From Dendronalium phyllosphericum CENA369 (GTDB lineage Bacteria > Cyanobacteriota > Cyanobacteriia > Cyanobacteriales > Nostocaceae): 36,882 nt of DNA. Shown here piece by piece: positions 28,353-35,944 of this stretch. Every line of letters begins with the position of its first letter. The stretch's first letter is position 1. The DNA lies in contig NZ_JAECZA010000205.1 of assembly GCF_016056275.1 (NCBI RefSeq), positions 1 to 36,882 of the forward strand, in the 5' to 3' direction. The notes under the pieces were generated by a model that did no database searches, had not been told where the DNA came from, and saw nothing but the letters and a program-made list of their open reading frames with translations. Both the position numbers and the translations under genes were made by a program.

Positions 28353-30155
28353 TCAAATCCCGTGACTTTTACCAATCACCCAATTACGTCGGAAAAACCG
28401 AGCTAAAGCTGATTCTTCTAATGATAAATAAATTGGTCGTCCGTGAGGGCAGGTACGGGGGTTGCGAGTGCGTTGCCAATCATCCAAAAGTGTTTGCATT
28501 TGTTGCAAGTTCATCGGCGTACCGTTACGAATGGCACTACGACAAGCAACGGCGACTTGAGCGGTTTGTAAGTCGCCTCCCAAACTAAGCTCTAAAATTG
28601 CTTCAGCACAATCTTCTCGCTGCTGCAAGATTGCGGGAATATTACGAACAGCCCAGAGTTGTTCGCCAAAGGGTTCGATATCTAAATTGATGCGTTGTAA
28701 TTGAGAAACTTGGGCTGGCGATAATTGATAAAGAATAATTGCGGGTTCGACGGGAATGAGTCGCCAGTTATCGCATAATTGCTCGTATAAAACTCGCTCG
28801 TGAGCGATGTGCTGTTCTACTAACCACATTCCCCCAGGATGTTCGGCAACAATATAAGTATTACTCACTTGCGCTACAGCTTTTAACGAGTGCTGAGGAG
28901 CCACTGCGGTCTTGGGGTCTCCCCAAGTGGAGCAAGTGGCGTTGCTGAGTGCTGAGTGCTGAGTCTTGTCTTCTCCATTTGAATTCTGAGGATTAAAGTT
29001 ATAGTTACCTTTTTCTTCTGCTGCTTTGAGTAGTTTAGTTACTCGTGTTGTGTGGACAGATTCTTTAAGATTGGCGGCAGAAATTTGCAGTGCTTGGTTA
29101 ATTGCTTGGGTAACTTGTTCTTGCCAATAAGTTAGTTCGTTGAGGTAAACTTCTGTTTTTGCGGGATTGCGATTCCAGTTGATTTGGTCGGGGGAAATGA
29201 CAAGATGTAGGAAACAAACTGGATAGCGATCGCGTGGTAATGTTCTATGAAATGCTGCAAAAATTGTTTGCTCAAGTTCTGGTGATTTGATCGTCCGTCT
29301 ATTTATAGCCACTCGCACCCAATCTGGACGACGGCGATGGCAACGGTCTGGTAATCCTACCACCAGCGACAGTGCTGAGTGTGGAGTAGAGACGCGATTA
29401 ATCGCGTCTGTACAAGAATTGGGAGTTAGTAGGGGCGAACGGTTGTTCGCCTCTACAGAAGGATTGGGTATTTCGAGTTTTACTTCTTGTAAATCGCCTT
29501 GTCGGATTTGCGGTAAGATTTGGGGCAGTAGTTTTCCGACTGTGGCAGCGGGATAGATGGTTATCCATTGACGATCGTTTTGCCAAACTTGCCAAGTAAC
29601 ATGGGGATGACACAAGGCAATTTGTTGAATTGCCGCTTGCACGGCTTTCATTTGCTGTGCTGTTGGGGGTAAGCCTTGACGACGAGATGCACAATTGGCA
29701 AATAAATTAGAGACTGTGACAACTGTACCAGGAGCGATCGCAGTTGGTTCTACTTGCACGGCTTTGCCGCCATCACCATAGATAACCCGCCATCCGACAT
29801 TGCCACTCGCTGGACGACTCAAAATTTCCAACTCTGCGAGAGTCGTTAAGCTGTGTAATGCCTCACCACGAAAACCCAAACTGTTGATTTTCCACAAGTC
29901 CGCACTAGAGCGAATTTTACTAGTACTGTGGGCTGAAGCTGCTTGTTGCAAGTCATCTAAGTTCATCCCGCAGCCGTTATCTGCAACGCGAATGCGCCAT
30001 TGCTGCGGCCATAGGGAAACCACGATTCGCGTTGCACCTGCATCCAGGGAATTTTCTACCAATTCCCGCACTACAGATGCTAAAGAGTCGATTACCTCTC
30101 CAGCTGTAATCAGATAGACGACTTCTGTCGGTAAAGCTTGAATAGTAGATGCCAT
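28353..30155 (-). CDS. mutL: DNA mismatch repair protein MutL
   Basis: GHKL ATPase that links MutS recognition to strand removal. N-terminal ATPase motifs are present: ELVENSLDAGATRI (Glu31, Asn35), VADNGCGMNLDDL, ATSK-like HSTSKI and LGFRGEAL (93-100). The transducer domain has GLPDRCHRRRPDWVRVAINR and VHPxKxEV read here as RNPAKTEVYL. The C-terminal dimerisation domain follows, with ending CPHGRPIYLSLEESALARFFRR. Length 600. Two stretches are repeat-derived: residues about 230-264 (CTDAINRVS included), between the ATPase and transducer folds, and about 384-426 in the flexible linker. Start ATG at 30155 is standard. Confidence 0.96.
   Translation of the reverse strand: MASTIQALPTEVVYLITAGEVIDSLASVVRELVENSLDAGATRIVVSLWPQQWRIRVADNGCGMNLDDLQQAASAHSTSKIRSSADLWKINSLGFRGEALHSLTTLAELEILSRPASGNVGWRVIYGDGGKAVQVEPTAIAPGTVVTVSNLFANCASRRQGLPPTAQQMKAVQAAIQQIALCHPHVTWQVWQNDRQWITIYPAATVGKLLPQILPQIRQGDLQEVKLEIPNPSVEANNRSPLLTPNSCTDAINRVSTPHSALSLVVGLPDRCHRRRPDWVRVAINRRTIKSPELEQTIFAAFHRTLPRDRYPVCFLHLVISPDQINWNRNPAKTEVYLNELTYWQEQVTQAINQALQISAANLKESVHTTRVTKLLKAAEEKGNYNFNPQNSNGEDKTQHSALSNATCSTWGDPKTAVAPQHSLKAVAQVSNTYIVAEHPGGMWLVEQHIAHERVLYEQLCDNWRLIPVEPAIILYQLSPAQVSQLQRINLDIEPFGEQLWAVRNIPAILQQREDCAEAILELSLGGDLQTAQVAVACRSAIRNGTPMNLQQMQTLLDDWQRTRNPRTCPHGRPIYLSLEESALARFFRRNWVIGKSHGI
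28878..29006 (-). repeat. Repeat-derived linker in mutL
   Basis: Contains CTTGGGGTCTCCCCAAGTGG (28911-28930), matching the hydantoinase insertion with one mismatch, and a TGCTGAG heptamer repeat (28944-28963). It encodes the MutL linker between the ATPase/transducer and dimerisation domains, a place that tolerates extra residues. Confidence 0.75.
29364..29468 (-). repeat. Composite palindromic repeats inserted in mutL
   Basis: Holds the perfect palindrome AGACGCGATTAATCGCGTCT (29390-29409) next to GGGGCGAACGGTTGTTCGCC (29432-29451), itself a near-perfect palindrome. Both are translated in frame within MutL residues about 230-264, just before the conserved GLPDRCHRRRPDW segment. Confidence 0.85.
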
Positions 30156-30256
30156 AAGTTACAGTCTAGGCGAGCAGCCAACCACTGAATAGAATAAGCA
30201 ATTTTCTTGACAGTTCAATAGAAATTTTTATTAATTGTAAAGAATCCCCAATAGAC

Positions 30257-30451
30257 TTACTTCGTGGGTGGTGATGCTGGTTGCTGGTCGCTAGGGGTTT
30301 GATGCACCAAGTAACCGAGGATAGCCGTCGCGACACCTGCCACAGTTCCGGCTACACCTTGGCCAATTAGCCCAGCGCCACCGAGCAGAGTTGACCCGCC
30401 GGCAATCAAACCTAGAATCGTGGTGATTTTGTTGAGTGTTTGCTGAGACAT
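30257..30451 (-). CDS. Holin-like small membrane protein (64 aa)
   Basis: Last gene of the minus-strand cassette. MSQQTLNKITTILGLIAGGS opens a protein with two closely spaced Gly/Ala-rich hydrophobic stretches (about residues 8-26 and 31-49), then a polar Pro-rich tail (SDQQPASPPTK). I chose ATG 30451 because CAGGAGTG lies about 8 bp upstream; the frame extends to a GTG at 30460. Size, two-helix topology and charged tail resemble phage holins, but I cannot match a named family. No endolysin is visible next to it. Confidence 0.65.
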   Translation of the reverse strand: MSQQTLNKITTILGLIAGGSTLLGGAGLIGQGVAGTVAGVATAILGYLVHQTPSDQQPASPPTK

Positions 30452-30497
30452 TTGAATCACTCCTGGTTATTTTGTTGATAGTATTCCCTAGCGAGAA

Positions 30498-30863
30498 TTA
30501 GTATTCGTCATCACGAAGGACAAAACCAGCTTGCTTATTAAGAAAGCCGGCTAACTGTTTAATCAGTCCGCGCAAACGGTTAAACTTATGCTCTAAACGA
30601 GAATCAAAATCATGTATTCGGTATTCATAATATTCTTTCTTTCCCTGATACTCAGTGAGATGTATGTCTAACTTTTTCTCTGTTGTGTGTAATCTATCAA
30701 CAAAATTATTTTTTAGTTCATCAACTGCGTTTAAAACATTAGTCTCAACGGCTCTGATTCTGGCGTTTATATTTGCTTCAACTTGAGCTAATCTGTAAAT
30801 TGCTCCACAAACTAAAAGAAGTCCAGAAATAATAGTTAAAGCATTGTTAATATCAATTTTCAT
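30498..30863 (-). CDS. Membrane-anchored coiled-coil protein (121 aa)
   Basis: One N-terminal transmembrane helix (about residues 8-25, ALTIISGLLLVCGAIYRLA) is followed by an almost continuous helix or coiled coil (about 27-105), with heptad-like hydrophobic spacing (RIRAVETNVLNAVDEL, RLHTTEKKLDIHL, RLEHKFNRLRGLIKQL). The end is LRDDEY. The topology recalls phage XhlA/BhlA-type or spanin-like lysis accessories, and it directly precedes the holin-like gene, which fits a lysis pair. This is inference from topology only. Confidence 0.65.
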   Translation of the reverse strand: MKIDINNALTIISGLLLVCGAIYRLAQVEANINARIRAVETNVLNAVDELKNNFVDRLHTTEKKLDIHLTEYQGKKEYYEYRIHDFDSRLEHKFNRLRGLIKQLAGFLNKQAGFVLRDDEY

Positions 30864-30878
30864 TGAATGTTAGTTTGA

Positions 30879-31253
30879 TTATTCGCCTGTAAACTCCCAA
30901 ATCTTCAAAGTGCAATCTTTAAAGTATTTGGGGACTTCAAAAGATAGTTTATAGTTGCTTGTAAAACTCAAGAAATTGATGATTACTGGAGTCAACAAAG
31001 AAATAAGACGAGACTCTCCAAGCGCCAAGCCTAACGACAATGGTACTGGGATAGCTTGATTTAAATATCCTGCTTTATACCAAGTTGCTTTAGCTGAAAC
31101 ACTAGAAACTTGAACTGCCACAACTGAAGATAAAAAAAGGTGGGATGGCTCAAACGGTGCTATCGGCTCAATAATACTCCCACCTGATATTGTTGCGTTT
31201 TTAGTGGAATCTAATATTAGATTCCACTTAGTTAGGTCACTAAAATCAGTCAT
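30879..31253 (-). CDS. Uncharacterised cassette protein (124 aa)
   Basis: Starts MTDFSDLTKWNLILDSTKNA, 2 bp after the previous gene's stop. The protein is soluble-looking and rich in beta-type segments (LFLSSVVAVQVSSVSAKATW, KLSFEVPKYFKDCTLKIWEF). No catalytic motif or signal peptide is visible. Family unknown. A particle-surface or fibre-type structural role would fit its neighbours, but nothing in the sequence proves it. Confidence 0.65.
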   Translation of the reverse strand: MTDFSDLTKWNLILDSTKNATISGGSIIEPIAPFEPSHLFLSSVVAVQVSSVSAKATWYKAGYLNQAIPVPLSLGLALGESRLISLLTPVIINFLSFTSNYKLSFEVPKYFKDCTLKIWEFTGE

Positions 31254-31255
31254 TA

Positions 31256-31675
31256 TTAGTCAACAATCATCTTTCTGGTTTCAATAACCGCACCAACTGG
31301 TTTACCGTTGAATTTACCTGCACCCTTCCATGTCAAGCCAACAATTCCACCATCAGCCGTTTTTTCTTCAATAGTGGCTGCTTTCAATCCAGAGTAGCGA
31401 ACTCGTTTGATAGCTAACACTTTTTTAGTATCACTATCTATAATCTCAACTTCTGCCGTTCTGAGGATTCCGTGTAAAAGCAGGTCGCCAACATCTGTAA
31501 GGACAACTTGGTTGCCGTGAGTTGCTGTAACATCTGTGATACCGGTAGCAGTTTTCCATGTATTATCTTCGTAAAGTGTTTTTGCACCCCGAAAATAAAA
31601 GGTAAAGGGTTTTTCAGTGCCATCAAGAGCAAGCTGATTTCCTGTCACTGCTAATGTTGCGTAAAGTCCAGCCAT
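31256..31675 (-). CDS. Uncharacterised cassette protein (139 aa), beta-rich
   Basis: Begins MAGLYATLAVTGNQLALDGT. AGGAA lies about 9 bp before the ATG. Alternating hydrophobic segments (FTFYFRGAK, HGNQVVLTDVGDLLLHGIL, AEVEIIDSDTKKVLAIKRV) suggest an all-beta fold. No Cys, membrane helix or enzyme motif was seen. The spacing of only 2 bp to the next gene indicates coupling. Candidate structural protein of the element; no family recognised. Confidence 0.65.
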   Translation of the reverse strand: MAGLYATLAVTGNQLALDGTEKPFTFYFRGAKTLYEDNTWKTATGITDVTATHGNQVVLTDVGDLLLHGILRTAEVEIIDSDTKKVLAIKRVRYSGLKAATIEEKTADGGIVGLTWKGAGKFNGKPVGAVIETRKMIVD

Positions 31676-31719
31676 ATCAATTATTCCTATACTTAACTAT
31701 GATTTTGAGGTGAAATTAT

Positions 31720-32061
31720 TTAGACAAAATTACGATGGGTTTTGACGCTAGCTGACTTAACATACAAACTAGTAATCTGCTTGCCAATCATGTTTTTGAA
31801 AGGCTTTGTTGAGGGGCACATTACTGTTTTACGCTTCGTGATTTTGCCATCTTGTGTTGTTGCCAGCCCAACACTAATTTTGTGTGCTAAACCATTCTTT
31901 TCTAGTTCTGCAATCGAGGTTTGACGTAAGCTAGCTGGAGCAGGACTTGGCATATCAGAAAGTCCAACCATGTCCTTGATGCCTTCATAAACATTGCTAT
32001 CAAGATGCAATGCATAATTAATGCCGTCGATTGTCAGTAAATAAGATTTCAGATTTGCCAT
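31720..32061 (-). CDS. Uncharacterised cassette protein (113 aa)
   Basis: I use ATG 32061 (MANLKSYLLTIDGINYALHL); the frame extends to ATG 32112, but the extra 17 residues lie beside a palindromic spacer. The protein is basic toward its end (KITKRKTVMCPSTKPFKNMI, SASVKTHRNFV), so DNA or RNA contact is possible. No known motif was seen. It lies after a 22-bp perfect palindrome that separates it from the 269-residue gene. Confidence 0.6.
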   Translation of the reverse strand: MANLKSYLLTIDGINYALHLDSNVYEGIKDMVGLSDMPSPAPASLRQTSIAELEKNGLAHKISVGLATTQDGKITKRKTVMCPSTKPFKNMIGKQITSLYVKSASVKTHRNFV

Positions 32062-32128
32062 ACACTCAGTTCTCGTTGTCGCGCTTGTTACTTCGCATCT
32101 TAGGCTGTACAACGACTGCTGAACGGAC

Positions 32129-32150
32129 TAGGAACCCTATAGGGTTCCTA
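32129..32150. promoter_or_regulatory. Perfect 22-bp palindrome between cassette genes
   Basis: TAGGAACCCTATAGGGTTCC followed by TA reads the same on both strands. It sits in the only sizeable gap (about 120 bp) within the nine-gene operon. There is no spacer loop and no T-run, so an operator or a processing site is likelier than a terminator. Confidence 0.5.
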
Positions 32151-32182
32151 TAGCTGTGACTGCACAACGGTGAGTGTCAGTA

Positions 32183-32992
32183 TTAACTACCTACGTTTAG
32201 AGCAGCAAACTCACCATTTGCTAGTCGCCCTACTAACTCATAAACCTTGTTTTCTGTTCCCCAAACAGTCATATATGCCTTGTAAGCTCGAACATTAATA
32301 TTTGGTCGCCATACGGGGGCATCTTGCTGTTTACCGAGAATAGTTATTTGTGGTGGTGTGATTAAATTGTTGCGTTTGGGTGTGGTGGTTTTAAAAATGT
32401 TGTCATTCCAAGTTTTGTTGATACTTTGAACAACATACTTAGCCACTCTTTCGGCTTCCTCAACATCTAGACAATAAAGCTGTAGATGAAGACCGTCAAC
32501 AGGTGAGGTGTACCAACCAATAACCTTACCTTTGTTAAAGTTAAATACATTATTGTTTGAAAAGAAATGTTGATAAACTAGTGAGGCAATATTGTTGATT
32601 TTTTCCAGTGTTAAAGATTCGCTGGTTTCATTCATTAACCGCCAGCCGAAACGTGCATCTTTAGCCTGTCTACCTCTAGGCACTGAGGCGAAGTCCTGAC
32701 GCAATTCTATTGATACTTCAGGATGATACATCACCTCTGAATCAAAGATGGTTTTTGGTTGTCCGATAATAATCGGTTTGTCTTGAATTTTCAGAACTTG
32801 ATGATAGAAGAATGATTGCCGTTGTGCAGCAATTTGCATGGAGTCAGTAGGAGTTATTAGGCAGAGATTTTTAGCTGCGTCTCGTCCAGCGTCAGCAGAA
32901 GTATCACCGAAATATGTATTTACTTCCGCATTGTAGGAAGTACCATTAATTAATCCTCTGCGAATCAATGCCCAGTTTCTCACGCCACTCAT
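32183..32992 (-). CDS. Uncharacterised cassette protein (269 aa)
   Basis: MSGVRNWALIRRGLINGTSY opens a 269-residue soluble protein. Its start overlaps the stop of the helical-repeat gene (ATGA), so the two are translationally coupled. Visible blocks: a region rich in aromatic residues (FSNNNVFNFNKGKVIGWYTS), a helix VEEAERVAKYVVQSINKTWN, and VWRPNINVRAYKAYMTVWGT near the end. No Walker, nuclease, peptidase or glycosidase motif was found. It is probably a structural or assembly protein working with the repeat protein; family unknown. Confidence 0.7.
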   Translation of the reverse strand: MSGVRNWALIRRGLINGTSYNAEVNTYFGDTSADAGRDAAKNLCLITPTDSMQIAAQRQSFFYHQVLKIQDKPIIIGQPKTIFDSEVMYHPEVSIELRQDFASVPRGRQAKDARFGWRLMNETSESLTLEKINNIASLVYQHFFSNNNVFNFNKGKVIGWYTSPVDGLHLQLYCLDVEEAERVAKYVVQSINKTWNDNIFKTTTPKRNNLITPPQITILGKQQDAPVWRPNINVRAYKAYMTVWGTENKVYELVGRLANGEFAALNVGS

Positions 32993-34965
32993 GTTAAATC
33001 TTCCCAGCTAAAAGTAGTTCCTGTTGCTTGCTGAATTTCTTGATTTCTTTGATTGGTTGCGTTAGTTATTGCCGTTTCTAAGTTAGTATTTAAAGTTGAG
33101 GTTTCACTATTGATCTGTTGCGACAATTGTGAGGCTGTTTGAGTAGATTGATTGTTAACTACAGTCAAAGCATCAGTAGCGGTACTGGCAGATAAATTAG
33201 CTAATACTCCTGCTTTAAGAGAGATGTGTTCTGGGGTGTACTTCCAGTTATTTTCTGATAGTATCCCATCATCTTGTAGGGCGTTGAAACCTTGCCCAAC
33301 CATACTAATAGTTTGTTCGGAAGCATTGATTAAATTTGAGCCAATATCGCGCACTTCGTTCAACACATTTGCAAACGGGCCACCAGAAACACTAGTAATC
33401 GAACATTGTTGACCGTTAGTCTTGGCTATTTCTTGGAATTTCAGCGCTTCATTATCTTCAGTACCAGCTATCACCGATACATTTTTGTAACTATAAACTG
33501 GATTGTGATTTTCATCGCAGTGGTCGAAGACAATCACAGCAATAGTAGACATTTGCACTGGTTTATCCTGCTTATTTGCTTCATTATTCTTTTGATTATT
33601 TAATTCATTTCTCAATTCATTAATTTGCGATTGCAAAACTCCTTCAAAAGCAGAATTAACCGCAGTCGCACCAATTAAACCTGCTATTAGAGGATTATGT
33701 TCTATAGTTTCAAGTATTTTACTAGGAAGATTATTAACAGTATTTTGTAACTCAGTTTTGACAGATTGAAGCCCAGTTTCTAACTCATTTTTTAACACAG
33801 ATGTGGGAGGTTCTACTGTCGGTGGCTTTACAGTATTAGAAACAGTTTCTATTTCTAATTTGGACGAATCTGCAAGATTGCGAATTTGAGTAGCCGCAGA
33901 ATCGGTAATTTCTTTAATTTCAGCTTCGCTGGCATCAGTGATTGCTTTCAGGTCTTTTTGTAAAGCATCTTCTATTAGTTTTATTTCTGTTTCAGCGCTA
34001 TTGACCGCATCTTTGACCTCTGACTTACCAGCGGCTACCGCATCTTTGACCTCAGATTTACCAGCAACTACTGCATCTTTGACCTCAGATTTGGCACTGC
34101 TGACTGCATCTTTTACCTCTGACTCACCAGCAACTACTGCATCTTCTACTTCTGATTTGGCACTGTTGACCGCATCTTTGACCTCTGACTTACCAGCAGT
34201 TACTACATCTTCTACTTCAGACTTTGCATTATTGACCGCATCTTTGACCTCAGATTTACCAGCGACTACCGCATCTTGCACCTCAGATTTAGCACTATTG
34301 GCTGCATCTTTGACCTCAGTCTTACCAACAGTTACTACATCTTGCACTTCAGACTTTGCATTATTGACCGCATCTTTGACCTCAGATTTACCAGCGACTA
34401 CCGCATCTTTAACCTCAGATTTGCCAGCACTAATCACATCTTTAACTTCAGTTTTAACAGTGTTGCCTACTGCTTCTACTCCAGTTTTAGCAGTGCTACC
34501 TATTGCTTCTACTTCAGTTTTGGCAACACTACCTATACCCTCAACTTCAGTTTTAGCCACGCTTTTAACGCTGCCTATTTCTTCAACTGCAACACCTAAA
34601 AATTCCGTAAGTTCTTTAATTCCTGCTGCAATCGCTGTAGCAATCGCAGCAGGAAGTATAGAGCCGATTATTCCCTGAATTGCTGGCCCGGCAAGAGCTA
34701 AAAGTTCCGGCAATGCGAGCGCCACTAGTCCCGCCACTAAATCCGCAATTACCAAACCAATGATTTTGGCTTCTAAATATTCAATTCTGCTATCTTGCTC
34801 TGCGTCGTGAAGTTCGTTTTCTACAATTCTTTGATTGACTTGGTGTATTTGTGCTTGCAAATTATCAATTTGTGATTGCAATTGGTTGCAGCAATCGCAT
34901 TGATGACCAGAGCAACCACTAATACCTGACAGTGAATTAATGAGTGATTGCCCAGCTTGCGACAT
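32989..34965 (-). CDS. Large helical protein with tandem 11-residue repeats (658 aa)
   Basis: Starts at ATG 34965, which overlaps the upstream stop as TAATG; the frame runs two codons farther to a TTG. Parts in order (numbered from that TTG; subtract 2 for the ATG start): a Cys/His cluster GCSGHQCDCC (19-28), a coiled coil (about 29-70), a hydrophobic stretch (about 71-118, GLVIADLVAGLVALALPELL), about 22 tandem 11-residue units (137-378, consensus xx[AG]KSEVKDAV), another hydrophobic patch near NPLIAGLIGATAVNSAFEG, then a Gln/Asn/Thr-rich coiled-coil tail ending in WEDLT. The 11-residue period is that of hendecad or apolipoprotein-like helices. A tape-measure or fibre role is possible: long, helical, repetitive, with membrane-active segments. 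Confidence 0.75.
   Translation of the reverse strand: MSQAGQSLINSLSGISGCSGHQCDCCNQLQSQIDNLQAQIHQVNQRIVENELHDAEQDSRIEYLEAKIIGLVIADLVAGLVALALPELLALAGPAIQGIIGSILPAAIATAIAAGIKELTEFLGVAVEEIGSVKSVAKTEVEGIGSVAKTEVEAIGSTAKTGVEAVGNTVKTEVKDVISAGKSEVKDAVVAGKSEVKDAVNNAKSEVQDVVTVGKTEVKDAANSAKSEVQDAVVAGKSEVKDAVNNAKSEVEDVVTAGKSEVKDAVNSAKSEVEDAVVAGESEVKDAVSSAKSEVKDAVVAGKSEVKDAVAAGKSEVKDAVNSAETEIKLIEDALQKDLKAITDASEAEIKEITDSAATQIRNLADSSKLEIETVSNTVKPPTVEPPTSVLKNELETGLQSVKTELQNTVNNLPSKILETIEHNPLIAGLIGATAVNSAFEGVLQSQINELRNELNNQKNNEANKQDKPVQMSTIAVIVFDHCDENHNPVYSYKNVSVIAGTEDNEALKFQEIAKTNGQQCSITSVSGGPFANVLNEVRDIGSNLINASEQTISMVGQGFNALQDDGILSENNWKYTPEHISLKAGVLANLSASTATDALTVVNNQSTQTASQLSQQINSETSTLNTNLETAITNATNQRNQEIQQATGTTFSWEDLT
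33838..34563 (-). repeat. 33-bp tandem repeat array in the helical gene
   Basis: About 22 units of 33 bp, the first 17 closely similar and the last five (LIE-DALQ onward) decayed. Alternating unit types (AGKSEVKDAV and NAKSEVQDVV) also give a 66-bp higher-order period. Synonymous differences between units show that the array is not a fresh duplication. Such arrays change length readily by slippage or recombination. Confidence 0.85.
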
Positions 34966-35450
34966 TAACAAACCTCACTCTTAATTTTGTCAACTAATCC
35001 TTGAATACTGTTGTATTCGCCTTGCTCAATACACACATGCCCATCCGGGCAAAATGTTGTTGGGTCTACACATTTTTTTCCCTCAGCGCAAGCGCCGCCA
35101 TTTGCACAAACTGCTTGACAATCTTCGAGTGAATTGTACAATCCTGGGGTGTTATAAGTGGTTTTAGGTATACATTGCCCGTTTAAACAATCGTATTTAT
35201 CAGCGCGGCACGTTGCACAACTGCCACTGCTAGTGTAACCAGAGGTAGGAGTTTCATCGGCAACAGCATTAACAGTTGCGGTGCTTGGCTGATAGTAATA
35301 TCCGTTGCCACCAACATTACTACCATCAACAAATAGCCATACTCCACCGTTGCCAGCACTACGAAATTCTGCAACTTCTCCACATGCAAAAAATTCGTAG
35401 GAATTGTTATCAAATCCTTTGCCGCTGAAACGCCAACATTTAGTAGTCAT
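34965..35450 (-). CDS. Cysteine-rich protein (161 aa)
   Basis: Begins MTTKCWRFSGKGFDNNSYEF; the N-terminal half is Gly/aromatic-rich and beta-like (GVWLFVDGSNVGGNGYYYQP). From residue about 75, ten of its thirteen cysteines appear in paired spacing: SCATC, DCLNGQC, DCQAVC, ACAEGKKC and FCPDGHVC, then a terminal VC. The pattern of small disulfide loops is like EGF- or EB-type modules. There is no classical signal peptide, which is odd for a disulfide-rich protein unless it is exported by lysis or in a particle. The next gene product has a Cys cluster too, so the two may be cross-linked. Confidence 0.7.
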   Translation of the reverse strand: MTTKCWRFSGKGFDNNSYEFFACGEVAEFRSAGNGGVWLFVDGSNVGGNGYYYQPSTATVNAVADETPTSGYTSSGSCATCRADKYDCLNGQCIPKTTYNTPGLYNSLEDCQAVCANGGACAEGKKCVDPTTFCPDGHVCIEQGEYNSIQGLVDKIKSEVC

Positions 35451-35465
35451 ATTTTTTAATCAACC

Positions 35466-35783
35466 TTAAACAGTGTTCGGGTCAAATGTTGGTGCGGTAT
35501 AAGGTCCATAGAACCGCTCTGAATACTGGAATTGAGTTTTAGCAATTCCATTTCGAGTTATTGGAGAAGATATTGTTAAATCACTTGTAGCCATTACTGA
35601 AGCATCTGTATTGGCAGTTATCCAAGCGTGAGCAGTCGCTACAATCGCTCCATACAGTTCTAATGCTGTTGGGTTAGCACTTGTTAAAGCTGGTAGAGAA
35701 GTTAGGGGAATTTCTAAAACTTTGGGAGTTCCCGAAAATGTTGAGTTTGCCCCAAATAAATCAGTAATTGCCGGCTGAGACAT
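35466..35783 (-). CDS. Uncharacterised cassette protein, first gene of operon (105 aa)
   Basis: I use ATG 35783 (MSQPAITDLFGANSTFSGTP). The frame stays open back to TTG 35915, which would add 44 residues, but no ribosome binding site supports either start. The protein is mixed alpha/beta: PKVLEIPLTSLPALTSANPT, ALELYGAIVATAHAWITANT and, near the end, TQFQYSERFYGPYTAPTFD. Two other cassette genes also begin MSQ. No family was recognised. The stop lies 15 bp before the Cys-rich gene. Confidence 0.6.
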   Translation of the reverse strand: MSQPAITDLFGANSTFSGTPKVLEIPLTSLPALTSANPTALELYGAIVATAHAWITANTDASVMATSDLTISSPITRNGIAKTQFQYSERFYGPYTAPTFDPNTV

Positions 35784-35944
35784 AAAACGAATTTTTATTG
35801 AAGTGAATAAATCCGTTTTATGCGGAAAGTAAAAATCAGTAAATGTTCTACTTTTATGTAGAAGTGGTATATCCTCTGATGGCGTGTAACCATTGCCAAC
35901 AATAGGATTGAGCAAATATTTACTATTAGTGAATATCTACAAAA

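Noticed and set aside
30156-30256. Left attachment site of the cassette next to mutL
   Set aside because: No sequence here matches the 14-bp arms near the recombinase or any segment right of 36583; no tRNA gene is present.
33838-34563. CRISPR array as an explanation of the 33-bp periodicity
   Set aside because: The units are contiguous with no unique spacers, are translated in frame, and no cas gene is present.
33938-34678. 246-codon plus-strand frame, Thr/Ser/Leu repeats, opposite the helical-repeat gene
   Set aside because: It is the antisense shadow of the 33-bp repeat array, whose period is a multiple of three and keeps all frames open. The coupled minus-strand neighbours support the minus frame.
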